DNA of 7,122 bases from an uncultured Clostridia bacterium (GCA_937907975.1 CALEQS010000236.1:1-7122), one strand, 5' to 3'; positions 1-5,853 are shown, counted from the stretch's first letter. Numbers and translations are program-made. Notes: generated by a model from the letters alone, not told the origin.

Positions 1-962
1 TGCACTTTGCGGCCCTTCAGGATCTGCGCCGCAGCACGCATATCACTGATACGGCCATTGGTGCAGGAGCCGATGACCACCTGATCGATCTCGATCCCCT
101 TCACATCCTTGACCAGCTTCGCGTTTCCGGGCAGGTAAGGCATAGCGACAGTGGAATCCAGCGTGCTGAGGTCGATGTCCACGACACGCTCATATTCAGC
201 ATCAGGATCCGCCTCATAGATGACAGGCTCCCGCTCCGTGCGGCCCTTTACATAAGCCAGCGTCTGCTCGTCCACCGGGAAGATACCATTCTTTGCACCG
301 GCTTCGATCGCCATATTGGCAATGGTGAAGCGGTCATCCATTGTCAGTTCCTTGATGCCCTCACCGGTGAACTCAAGGCTCTTATACAGTGCGCCGTCCA
401 CGCCGATCATACCGATCAGATGGAGCATGACATCCTTGCCGGAGACATAGGGCTTGAACTTACCGTGGATATTGACCTTGATGGCAGGCGGAACCTTGAA
501 CCAGTTCAGGCCGGTCGCCATGCCGGCGGCCATATCCGTAGAGCCGACACCGGTGGAGAAGGCGCCCAGCGCACCGTAAGTACAGGTGTGGGAATCCGCA
601 CCGATGGTCAGATCACCGGGAATGATAAGGCCCTTTTCCGGCAGCAGTGCGTGCTCCACGCCTACGGTGCCCACATCATAGAAATGGGTGATATTATGCT
701 TGCGGGCAAAGTCGCGGGCGGTCTTACATAGCTGTGCCGCCTTGATGTCTTTGCAGGGGGTGTAATGATCGAGCACAATGCCGATCTTATCCTTGTCAAA
801 AATCTGAGTGATGCCGTTCTTTTCCAGCACATCAATGGCCACCGGGGTGGTCACATCGTTACCATGGACAAAATCCAGCTTCGCCTCGATCAACTGGCCC
901 ACTTCTACGCTGGGCAGTCCCGCGTGGGCAGCCAGGATCTTCTGTGTCATTGTCATACCCAT
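1..962 (-). CDS. leuC: 3-isopropylmalate dehydratase large subunit LeuC (C-terminus off window)
   Basis: Catalytic large subunit of isopropylmalate isomerase, which with LeuD interconverts 2- and 3-isopropylmalate in cytosolic leucine biosynthesis. The frame reads from ATG at 962 off the left edge, giving 320 codons of the roughly 420 usual for the short bacterial/archaeal type. It begins MGMTMTQKILAAHAG. Visible aconitase-family signatures are DHYTPCKD, the PGDLTIGADSHTCTYG block, GAFSTGVGSTDMA, and IGSCTNGR, in which Cys300 is the first expected [4Fe-4S] ligand. The other two cluster cysteines lie beyond the edge. An AAGGAGGAG Shine-Dalgarno sequence at 971-979, 8 nt upstream, fixes the start. 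It is divergent from the Crp/Fnr regulator; leuD would be expected just outside. Homoaconitase or another hydro-lyase of the same family cannot be fully excluded, but the short length type and opening sequence favour LeuC. Confidence 0.93.
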   Translation of the reverse strand, partial: MGMTMTQKILAAHAGLPSVEVGQLIEAKLDFVHGNDVTTPVAIDVLEKNGITQIFDKDKIGIVLDHYTPCKDIKAAQLCKTARDFARKHNITHFYDVGTVGVEHALLPEKGLIIPGDLTIGADSHTCTYGALGAFSTGVGSTDMAAGMATGLNWFKVPPAIKVNIHGKFKPYVSGKDVMLHLIGMIGVDGALYKSLEFTGEGIKELTMDDRFTIANMAIEAGAKNGIFPVDEQTLAYVKGRTEREPVIYEADPDAEYERVVDIDLSTLDSTVAMPYLPGNAKLVKDVKGIEIDQVVIGSCTNGRISDMRAAAQILKGRKV

Positions 963-970
963 GAGTCGAA

Positions 971-979
971 CTCCTCCTT
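971..979 (-). promoter_or_regulatory. ribosome binding site of leuC
   Basis: The minus strand reads AAGGAGGAG, near-perfect complementarity to the 16S rRNA 3' end, 8 nt before the ATG at 962. It decides the start over the internal ATGs at codons 3 and 5. Confidence 0.85.
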
Positions 980-1001
980 ACATATTGCTGAGTATGCACC
1001 T

Positions 1002-1007
1002 ATTATC
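1002..1007 (-). promoter_or_regulatory. candidate extended -10 promoter element of leuC
   Basis: The minus strand reads TGTGATAAT, an extended -10 (TG, one base, then GATAAT, 5 of 6 to TATAAT). No convincing -35 is seen 16-18 nt upstream. Transcription would start near 995, giving a leader of about 33 nt, too short for a T-box or leucine attenuator. Inferred from motif match and position only. Confidence 0.4.
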
Positions 1008-1017
1008 ACAATTTTGC

Positions 1018-1046
1018 TTGAAAAAGAATGTAGCTTATATTACAAT
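1018..1046 (+). promoter_or_regulatory. candidate sigma-A promoter of the Crp/Fnr regulator
   Basis: TTGAAA at 1018-1023 (5 of 6 to TTGACA) and TACAAT at 1041-1046 (5 of 6 to TATAAT) are separated by exactly 17 bp. Transcription would begin near 1053, leaving about 18 nt before the ATG at 1071. That makes the upstream TTG (1059) and GTG (1062) unlikely starts. The element overlaps the upstream part of the divergent leuC promoter region. Confidence 0.6.
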
Positions 1047-1070
1047 TAGGCGTGGAAGTTGGTGAATCAT

Positions 1071-1721
1071 ATGGAATACTTCAGCATTCAGGAATTAGAC
1101 CTGCCCGCAGATATATGGGATCCATTTGCCCAGCACTATGCGGCCGCACACTATGCTCCCAATCAGATGATCTATTTTCAGGAAAGCCATGCGGACTGCT
1201 TTTACTACCTGAAAAAGGGGCGGGTAAAAACTTTTATCTCCTCGGAGGATGGTACAGAAAAGGCCCTCACCGTCTATCGGGAAGGCAATCTGTTTGGAGA
1301 GGCCGCGTTTTTTGACGAAATGCCCCGGGTGTCTTCCGCTGTGGCCATTACAGCCTGTGAAATTGTCCGCATCGACCGTCAGCGTGCTACACAGGAGATC
1401 GTTCAAAACCCGGAGCTGGCACTGGCACTGATGAAATATCTGGCCCGCACTGTCCGTCTGCTTTCGGAGCACGTTGACAATATGGCGTTCTTACAGACCG
1501 ACCAGCGCATTGCCCGCTATCTGCTCTCTCTGCCCCAGACCGATGATGGAACGATTCGATGCACACAGGATGAAATCGCCTCGGCCGTCAGCGCAAACCG
1601 CGTCACAGTATGCCGCATTTTAAATCAATTTGCGAAATCCGGCTGTATTGCCACCAGCTATGGCTCGATTCGGGTTCTGAATGCAGACGGTCTCCGTGCA
1701 AAAGCTGCCATAGATACATGA
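1071..1721 (+). CDS. Crp/Fnr-family transcriptional regulator
   Basis: Cytoplasmic DNA-binding regulator of 216 residues from ATG 1071, a typical Crp/Fnr length. Residues about 20-110 form a cyclic-nucleotide-binding-type beta-barrel, with the cassette FGEAAFFDEMPRVSS (75-89) resembling the cAMP phosphate-binding loop (GE...PR.S). A dimerisation helix follows at about 110-142. The C-terminal Crp-type winged helix-turn-helix includes TQDEIASAVSANRVTVCRIL (165-184). There is no N-terminal cysteine cluster, so it is not an oxygen-sensing Fe-S FNR. The recognition helix keeps the Arg of E. coli CRP but has Val where CRP has Glu181, so its operator probably differs from TGTGA. TTG 1059 and GTG 1062 are in-frame alternatives; GGAAG at 1054-1058 lies 12 nt before the ATG. 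Effector and targets are unknown; divergent leuC is the obvious candidate. Confidence 0.88.
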   Translation: MEYFSIQELDLPADIWDPFAQHYAAAHYAPNQMIYFQESHADCFYYLKKGRVKTFISSEDGTEKALTVYREGNLFGEAAFFDEMPRVSSAVAITACEIVRIDRQRATQEIVQNPELALALMKYLARTVRLLSEHVDNMAFLQTDQRIARYLLSLPQTDDGTIRCTQDEIASAVSANRVTVCRILNQFAKSGCIATSYGSIRVLNADGLRAKAAIDT

Positions 1722-1728
1722 TAAAAAT

Positions 1729-1769
1729 AAAAGCGCCCCGCAGAATTTTAAATTCCGCGGGGCACTTTT
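1729..1769. terminator. bidirectional rho-independent terminator between converging genes
   Basis: A long interrupted inverted repeat: AAAAG / GCCCCGC / GAATT pairs with AATTC / GCGGGGC / CTTTT, with one mismatch between each block and a TTA loop at 1748-1750. The A-run on the left and T-run on the right give a U-tract in both directions. It starts 8 nt after the regulator stop and ends 15 nt from the spoIVA stop, so it can end both transcripts. Confidence 0.9.
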
Positions 1770-1784
1770 GTCATCTTAGGGGAA

Positions 1785-3263
1785 TCAGAGGATAATGCAG
1801 ATCAGGCCGCCGCTTCCCTCATTGATAATGCGCTGAAGGGTCGCGCGAAGTTTGACGCGGGCATCCTCCGGCATACGGGTCAACTTACCCTGCAGATCCT
1901 CATTGACCAGCTCGTGGAAGGACTTACCAAAGATATTGGACTCCCAGATCTGGCGCGGGTCGCCCTCAAACTCCCGCAGCAGATAGTCGATCATCTCCTC
2001 GCTCTGCTTCTCACTGCCTACAATGGGTGAGATGACCGTTTCGATGTCCGCACGGATCATGTGAATAGACGGAGCACTCGCCTTCAGACGGACACCATAG
2101 CGCCCGCCCTGCTTCATGATCTCCGGTTCCTCCAATGTCAACTCGTCAATGGTAGGCACCACAATACCATAACCGGTCGTGCGGACCGCGGTCAGTGCAT
2201 CGGCCACCTTGTCGTATTCCTGTTTGATCTGCGCCAGCTCTGTCAGGCGGCAGAACAGGTCTCCGTCATCCTGCACCGCAATGCCCGTCTGTGCGGACAA
2301 GATCTGAAAAAACAGCGTGCGCGGGATCTCCATGCGGATAGATGCGGCACCGGTACCCAGGTCGATACTGCTCACTGCCATGGATTCCAGACTGGAGCAG
2401 GTGGAGACTGATGCCACAAAGGAATTGATCTCCGAAATGCGCGTTACCTGCTGGGTCTGCTCACAGATGCGTGCATACAGCTCCTGCTTCATCGGGTGGT
2501 CGCTGGGCAGAGCTTCGACCCAGCTGGGCAGGTACAGATCCATTTCCCGCAGAGGAAATTCATAGAGCACCCGGCGCAGAATATCTGTAATATCCGCCTC
2601 CTCCAGCGTCTGGCAGTCCACCGCGGCACAGCCGACTCCATATTTCTCCTCCAGCTGCTCTCGCAGCTCCTGCGCATAAGGCGACTGAGGCTGGGCGGAA
2701 TTGAGCAGGATCAGGAACGGCTTTCCAAGCTCCTTCAGCTCACGGATCGCGCGCTCCTCCGCCTCCAGATAGTTCTCTCTGGGCAGTTCTGTGATGGTTC
2801 CATCGGTGGTAACAACAATACCGATGGTGGAGTGCTCCGCGATCACTTTACGGGTGCCGATCTCTGCCGCCTCCGGCATGGGGATCTCATAATCAAACCA
2901 TGGGGTCGTGACCATTCTGGGGCTGTCGCCTTCCATCTGCCCCACTGCGCCGTCCACCAGATAGCCAACAGAGTCGATGAGACGCACGGAGAAGCGGATC
3001 CCGTCCTGCGTCTCGATCTCCACCGCTTCCTCCGGCACAAATTTTGGCTCTGCCGTCATGATCGTGCGGCCAGATCCGCTCTGGGGCAGTTCGTCCTTAG
3101 CCCTTTCCCGCTGGTACACATTCTCGATCTTTGGAATGACAAGTGTCTCCATAAACCGCTTGATAAAGGTGGATTTTCCGGTGCGTACTGGGCCGACTAC
3201 GCCGATATAGATGTTTCCGCCCGTACGAAGGGCCATATCCGTATAGATCTCACGCTGTTCCAT
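1785..3263 (-). CDS. spoIVA: Stage IV sporulation protein A (spore coat basement ATPase)
   Basis: SpoIVA hydrolyses ATP to polymerise irreversibly on the mother-cell face of the outer forespore membrane, forming the base on which the coat is built and helping cortex assembly. The protein has 492 residues, the same length as the B. subtilis protein. Visible features are the Walker A loop GPVRTGKS (24-31), TIMTAEPKF (67-75) in the switch/sensor-threonine position, the Walker B-like LIDSVGYLVDGAVGQMEGD with Asp97, and the family's conserved C-terminal ending GSGGLICIIL that caps the SpoVM-interacting region. ATG 3263 is preceded by GAGGGGG at 3271-3277, spacing about 7 nt, and this site overlaps the stop codon of the upstream sipL-type gene (gap 12 bp), so the two are probably co-transcribed and translationally coupled. 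It is the last gene before the terminator at 1729-1769. Identification is very secure. Confidence 0.98.
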   Translation of the reverse strand: MEQREIYTDMALRTGGNIYIGVVGPVRTGKSTFIKRFMETLVIPKIENVYQRERAKDELPQSGSGRTIMTAEPKFVPEEAVEIETQDGIRFSVRLIDSVGYLVDGAVGQMEGDSPRMVTTPWFDYEIPMPEAAEIGTRKVIAEHSTIGIVVTTDGTITELPRENYLEAEERAIRELKELGKPFLILLNSAQPQSPYAQELREQLEEKYGVGCAAVDCQTLEEADITDILRRVLYEFPLREMDLYLPSWVEALPSDHPMKQELYARICEQTQQVTRISEINSFVASVSTCSSLESMAVSSIDLGTGAASIRMEIPRTLFFQILSAQTGIAVQDDGDLFCRLTELAQIKQEYDKVADALTAVRTTGYGIVVPTIDELTLEEPEIMKQGGRYGVRLKASAPSIHMIRADIETVISPIVGSEKQSEEMIDYLLREFEGDPRQIWESNIFGKSFHELVNEDLQGKLTRMPEDARVKLRATLQRIINEGSGGLICIIL

Positions 3264-3275
3264 AGTTCAACCCCC

Positions 3276-4766
3276 TCAGCGGCCATGCGGGATCAGCAGG
3301 AACCGCTCGCCAGCCGCCGACTCGTCACTGATCTGATTGACTGCCAGAATATCCGCTACCGTGGCATAGTACTCTTTTCCCAAATCCCAGAGTGTCTCCC
3401 CTTTTTTGAGCCGCCGGAGTACTGCGGATGGGCGGTCAGCGGACGGGTCCGTCTCCTCCAGAGTGACTGCCCCAACATAACGAAGCTCCTGTTCGGTCAG
3501 CACGATGCATTGCACCATCAGGTTCCCACGCACCTCCAAGCCGGCTGCGGAAGAAATGCAGCCGCATTCCAGCAGCGTCACCGAACCAAACAGGATCCCG
3601 CCCGCCGCAACTGGCAATTCCACTTCAGCAGTTTGAGTCAGGTGGGTCAGCCGTCCATCCTGTTCCCGCAGACAGACAGAGAGTTTCAGTGAGCAGCATC
3701 GACTTCCACCTTCTGCCGTACCTGTGTCTTCGTCCAACAGGACGCACAGATCCACCACATCAGCCGATGGAAGCTCCTGCTGAAGCAGAGCTCGAAAGGG
3801 GTGGGGCTGAAAGATCTGCTCTGTGACCTGAAAATTTTGCTCTATCCCTTCCTCACATCGGCAGGCGCATCGAGTGCTGTACGCATCATTCAGCACACTG
3901 CCCTCCCGGCTGTCGACCACAGTGGCACAGGCATACAGCTCCAGCTCCAGTGAAAGCGTCCGGCTGTCTCTCAAAACGACCTGGCAGTTCGACGCGAAAA
4001 GACTGACCAGTGCCACTGCGCTTTCGCTGGAATCTCCCGCGTCCAGCACCTGAGAGACCGGAACGTCGCACAACTCGGAAAACAGTCCCTGCTCCTCGTT
4101 CTGTGCGCGGATGCGCAGCTTCAGGCCTCCTTTGAAAATGATCTTTGTCCCTACAATTTTGGTCTCTGAGCAGTAGGGCGTCACATCGCAGGCCAGCAGC
4201 GCATCGATAGACGGCCGGCTTCCGCCGATGGTGACATCGTCCTCAAGTGGGAACACTTTTTCCGTCACCTGAGAGACATAGCGGAAGCTGACAGACTCCG
4301 TTTTTATCTGAATGGATGCATCTGCGTCAACAACACCGGTGCTGTACCGCATGGTTCTTGGCGCATACGCAATCACATGGGCAGACAGCTCAGCCTGCAC
4401 CAACACCTTTCTCGGATTGACAACCTTCACATCTGCGCGGGACAAGTGCGGAAGAATATTCAGCCGGCATTCCTCTGTCAGAGCTTCGCACTCTGCCGTA
4501 CACCGGAACGGGATCTCCAATGGAATCGCACACGGTCCGCCACCGCCCTCCGGCTCATAGAGAACGGCAGCGCAGATGCTCCCCTCTACGATAACGGAAC
4601 CATTTTCTATTCCTGTCTTTTGAAGCATCGGCGACGCAGTGACAGTGAGGACCGTCCCAATATCCGGCATGGAATCAGATACAATACTCTCCCTGCTCTC
4701 CTCCCGCCGAACCACTGTGTCCAGCACACGGGAATAACAGTTCAATTCCTCATATTGCAGTTCCAT
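3276..4766 (-). CDS. sipL: SipL-type SpoIVA-interacting spore morphogenesis protein (DUF3794 repeats + LysM)
   Basis: 496 residues from ATG 4766. It carries DUF3794 (SPOCS) type beta-rich segments; the first includes SRVLDTVVRREESRESIVSD, and another begins near IVGTKIIFKGGLKLRIRAQN. The last 50 residues are a LysM domain: RRLKKGETLWDLGKEYYATV, then DILAVNQIS and the ending RFLLIPHGR. This architecture is that of C. difficile SipL, whose LysM domain binds the SpoIVA ATPase domain and is required for coat localisation around the forespore. No signal peptide or membrane segment is seen, as expected for a mother-cell cytosolic protein. It lies 12 bp upstream of spoIVA, strong contextual support. 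A TTG directly before the ATG (4769) is an alternative start; AAAGGAGAG at 4775-4783 serves either. DUF3794 also occurs in other sporulation proteins, but LysM plus spoIVA adjacency favours SipL. Confidence 0.9.
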   Translation of the reverse strand: MELQYEELNCYSRVLDTVVRREESRESIVSDSMPDIGTVLTVTASPMLQKTGIENGSVIVEGSICAAVLYEPEGGGGPCAIPLEIPFRCTAECEALTEECRLNILPHLSRADVKVVNPRKVLVQAELSAHVIAYAPRTMRYSTGVVDADASIQIKTESVSFRYVSQVTEKVFPLEDDVTIGGSRPSIDALLACDVTPYCSETKIVGTKIIFKGGLKLRIRAQNEEQGLFSELCDVPVSQVLDAGDSSESAVALVSLFASNCQVVLRDSRTLSLELELYACATVVDSREGSVLNDAYSTRCACRCEEGIEQNFQVTEQIFQPHPFRALLQQELPSADVVDLCVLLDEDTGTAEGGSRCCSLKLSVCLREQDGRLTHLTQTAEVELPVAAGGILFGSVTLLECGCISSAAGLEVRGNLMVQCIVLTEQELRYVGAVTLEETDPSADRPSAVLRRLKKGETLWDLGKEYYATVADILAVNQISDESAAGERFLLIPHGR

Positions 4767-4772
4767 CAAGCA

Positions 4773-4801
4773 ATCTCTCCTTTCGTCCCTTCAGAAGAGA
4801 T
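4773..4801 (-). promoter_or_regulatory. hairpin over the sipL ribosome binding site
   Basis: In the sipL leader, AUCUCUUC (4801-4794) can pair with GGAGAGAU (4780-4773), an 8 bp stem with one G-U pair and a 13 nt loop. The 3' arm contains the GGAGAG Shine-Dalgarno core, so folding would mask it. Seen as complementarity only; regulatory meaning is inferred. Confidence 0.4.
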
Positions 4802-4851
4802 CGACCGGTACAATCTCCCGCCTGTGTTCTGAGAGGACGTTTTTCAAGAGA

Positions 4852-4881
4852 AAGATATGTGAGGGCTGTCCCGAATATGTC
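4852..4881 (-). promoter_or_regulatory. candidate sigma-E promoter for sipL-spoIVA
   Basis: The minus strand reads GACATATT (4881-4874), then 14 nt, then CATATCTT (4859-4852). This resembles the mother-cell sigma-E consensus (-35 with ATATT, about 14 bp spacer, -10 CATA...T). Predicted transcription start is near 4845, leaving a leader of about 78 nt. Both spoIVA in Bacillus and sipL/spoIVA in C. difficile are known sigma-E targets, so location fits. The last half of the -10 is imperfect. Confidence 0.55.
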
Positions 4882-4901
4882 ACCTGCGCTCAACGCAGAT
4901 G
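4881..4901 (-). other. small hairpin spanning the spoVM stop codon
   Basis: In the minus-strand transcript CAUCUGCG and CGCAGGUG form an 8 bp stem (one U-G pair) with the 5 nt loop UUGAG; the loop and 5' arm include the end of spoVM. No U-run follows, so it is a poor intrinsic terminator. It could stabilise the 3' end of a short spoVM transcript or be incidental. Confidence 0.35.
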
Positions 4902-4961
4902 AAAAACCAGCTTTAAAAACCCGGATAAGAATCTTGGCGATTTCCAGATGACGATTTTCAT
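4890..4961 (-). CDS. spoVM: Stage V sporulation protein M (SpoVM), 23 residues
   Basis: A tiny gene of 24 codons including TGA. The product begins MKIVIWKSPRFLSGF and ends in HLR. Aligned without gaps to B. subtilis SpoVM (26 residues, MKFYTIKLPKFLGGI...), it keeps Met1-Lys2, Lys7, the functionally important Pro9, a basic residue at 10, Phe11-Leu12, Gly14 and a basic residue at 17. SpoVM is an amphipathic peptide that recognises the convex outer forespore membrane and anchors SpoIVA there. It differs at position 8 (Ser for Leu) and 13 (Ser for Gly) and is 3 residues shorter at the C-terminus. A strong GAGGAGG ribosome binding site lies at 4969-4975, 7 nt before the ATG. Context agrees: in B. 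subtilis spoVM also follows thiN in the prkC-rsgA-rpe-thiN locus, and here its partners sipL and spoIVA follow downstream. Confidence 0.88.
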   Translation of the reverse strand: MKIVIWKSPRFLSGFLKLVFHLR

Positions 4962-4968
4962 ATAATTG

Positions 4969-4975
4969 CCTCCTC
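4969..4975 (-). promoter_or_regulatory. ribosome binding site of spoVM
   Basis: The minus strand reads GAGGAGG, 7 nt before the ATG at 4961. This near-consensus site is the main nucleotide-level evidence that so short an ORF is translated. Confidence 0.85.
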
Positions 4976-4992
4976 ACTCCAACAGCATTCCA

Positions 4993-5151
4993 TTACGGTT
5001 TGCGCATCCACGTTACACCCAGCACGATCAAGGCCACAGCGCCCACAAAAATGATAACGCCGGTGGGTAGGACCATGCTCAACAGGATGCCGATCCCCAG
5101 AAATATGGCGCAGAGCCCGCCGGGCCTTCCGCCCGGGCCGCATCGACGCAA
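4993..5151 (-). CDS. Small two-helix membrane protein of unknown function
   Basis: A 52-residue reading frame ending in TAA, located between thiN and spoVM. A Cys/Gly/Arg-rich N-terminus (MRRCGPGGRPGGLC) is followed by a hydrophobic stretch (residues about 15-28, AIFLGIGILLSMVL), a PTG turn, a second hydrophobic stretch (about 32-49, VIIFVGAVALIVLGVTWM) and a basic end RKP. This reads as a membrane hairpin, with positively charged ends probably cytoplasmic. No known family is assigned, though small proteins of this pattern seem familiar from clostridia. The start is non-ATG: TTG 5151 has GGGGG (5160-5164) 8 nt upstream; TTG 5154 and GTG 5160 are alternatives. It ends 31 bp before spoVM, so a shared transcript and a role at the forespore membrane are possible but inferred. 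Confidence 0.6.
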   Translation of the reverse strand: MRRCGPGGRPGGLCAIFLGIGILLSMVLPTGVIIFVGAVALIVLGVTWMRKP

Positions 5152-5154
5152 CAA

Positions 5155-5203
5155 AAACACCCCCTGCGCAGTACTGCTGTCTCAGTCTACGCAGGGGGTG
5201 TTT
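5155..5203 (-). terminator. rho-independent terminator-like hairpin after thiN
   Basis: AAACACCCCCTGCG and CGCAGGGGGTGTTT form a perfect 14 bp stem with a 21 nt loop. On the minus strand the GC-rich stem runs into TTTTTGTTG, a usable U-tract, 14 nt after the thiN stop; this closes the prkC-rsgA-thiN operon. The plus-strand side (TTTCTAAT) is weaker. The 3' arm also holds the likely ribosome binding site of the small membrane protein gene. Confidence 0.82.
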
Positions 5204-5217
5204 CTAATGTGTCTGAT

Positions 5218-5853
5218 TCAATTGCTGCGGATGAGCAGGCCGACTCCATGTGCGACCTTCACGACACAGCGCCTGCCCGGCGCCAGCTCATTGCTGACGC
5301 CCAGCGACGACCATCGGTCCAAATCAATGCCGCTGACCTCATATTTTGCGCCGGTAATGGTGACGCCAGTCAGCTGCCGATCCAGCGGGATCAGTCCAAA
5401 GTAGTGGTAGGGCGGCTCCGACGGGACCTCCGTTTCGCCAGGAGTGAGCAGACGGATCTCGTTCTGCTCGTCCACGATCACGCCGTCCACTCCGGCATGG
5501 TATATGCGTTCCAACTGGCCGATGGCGGAAAAGTGGTGATCCTGCCGACCACCGGTACAGCCGCAGAGCACCAGCTCATTGCAGCCTTCCCGGAGAGCCC
5601 GGGAAACCGCCATGTCCAGATCAGTGACATCCTTTTCAGAGGGCAGAAGATCCGATGGACAGCCTTTGTCATAGCCGCCGGAGTCACTGTCACCCACATA
5701 CCAGTCCGGAACAAATCCAAGCTGTTGAGCGGCATTTCTGCCTCCGTCGGCGCAGATGATCAAATCACCCGGACGGTGATACTGTGCAATGAAACTCCAG
5801 TTCTGCACTGGAGCAGAGCCAAAGATCAACGCCCGCTTTTTCAATGTTCCCAT
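5218..5853 (-). CDS. thiN: Thiamine pyrophosphokinase
   Basis: Cytosolic enzyme that transfers pyrophosphate from ATP to thiamine, giving the cofactor thiamine diphosphate. The 211-residue length is normal. Family motifs in order: ADGGRNAA (35-42), GDSDS (54-58, metal and ATP binding), PSEKDVTDLDMA (71-82), CTGGRQDHH (99-107), and the C-terminal thiamine-binding-type segment with SSLGVSNEL. ATG 5853 lies inside the end of rsgA: the two genes overlap by 13 bp, with AAGGA about 9 nt upstream of the start, which suggests translational coupling. In Bacillus rpe normally lies between rsgA and thiN; it is missing here. A terminator-like hairpin follows 14 nt after the stop. Identification is secure. 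Confidence 0.96.
   Translation of the reverse strand: MGTLKKRALIFGSAPVQNWSFIAQYHRPGDLIICADGGRNAAQQLGFVPDWYVGDSDSGGYDKGCPSDLLPSEKDVTDLDMAVSRALREGCNELVLCGCTGGRQDHHFSAIGQLERIYHAGVDGVIVDEQNEIRLLTPGETEVPSEPPYHYFGLIPLDRQLTGVTITGAKYEVSGIDLDRWSSLGVSNELAPGRRCVVKVAHGVGLLIRSN

Noticed and set aside
1029..1044. TGTA-N8-TACA palindrome between leuC and the regulator, as an operator
   Set aside because: Arms are only 4 bp and the sequence is AT-rich and inside the promoter spacer; chance occurrence cannot be excluded.
420..1049. Plus-strand ORFs within and upstream of leuC (420-731, 765-1049, 808-1065)
   Set aside because: Antisense to the well-conserved LeuC frame and to its ribosome binding site.
963..1058. 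Leucine attenuator or T-box leader upstream of leuC
   Set aside because: The likely leader is about 33 nt, with no room for a specifier stem and no terminator-like hairpin.
2496..3692. 398-codon plus-strand ORF opposite spoIVA and sipL
   Set aside because: It is antisense to two securely identified genes, starts without a clear ribosome binding site, shows no recognisable domain, and has the His/Arg/Gln-rich composition of a reverse-strand shadow.
4750..4977. 75-codon minus-strand ORF overlapping spoVM and the sipL start
   Set aside because: It is out of frame with spoVM, starts in the spoVM ribosome binding site region and runs into sipL; its sequence looks non-coding, while the spoVM frame explains the ribosome binding site.
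4958..5143. 61-codon minus-strand ORF starting at ATG 5143
   Set aside because: Arg/His/Cys-rich with no pattern; the overlapping frame 4993-5151 gives a coherent two-helix membrane protein instead.
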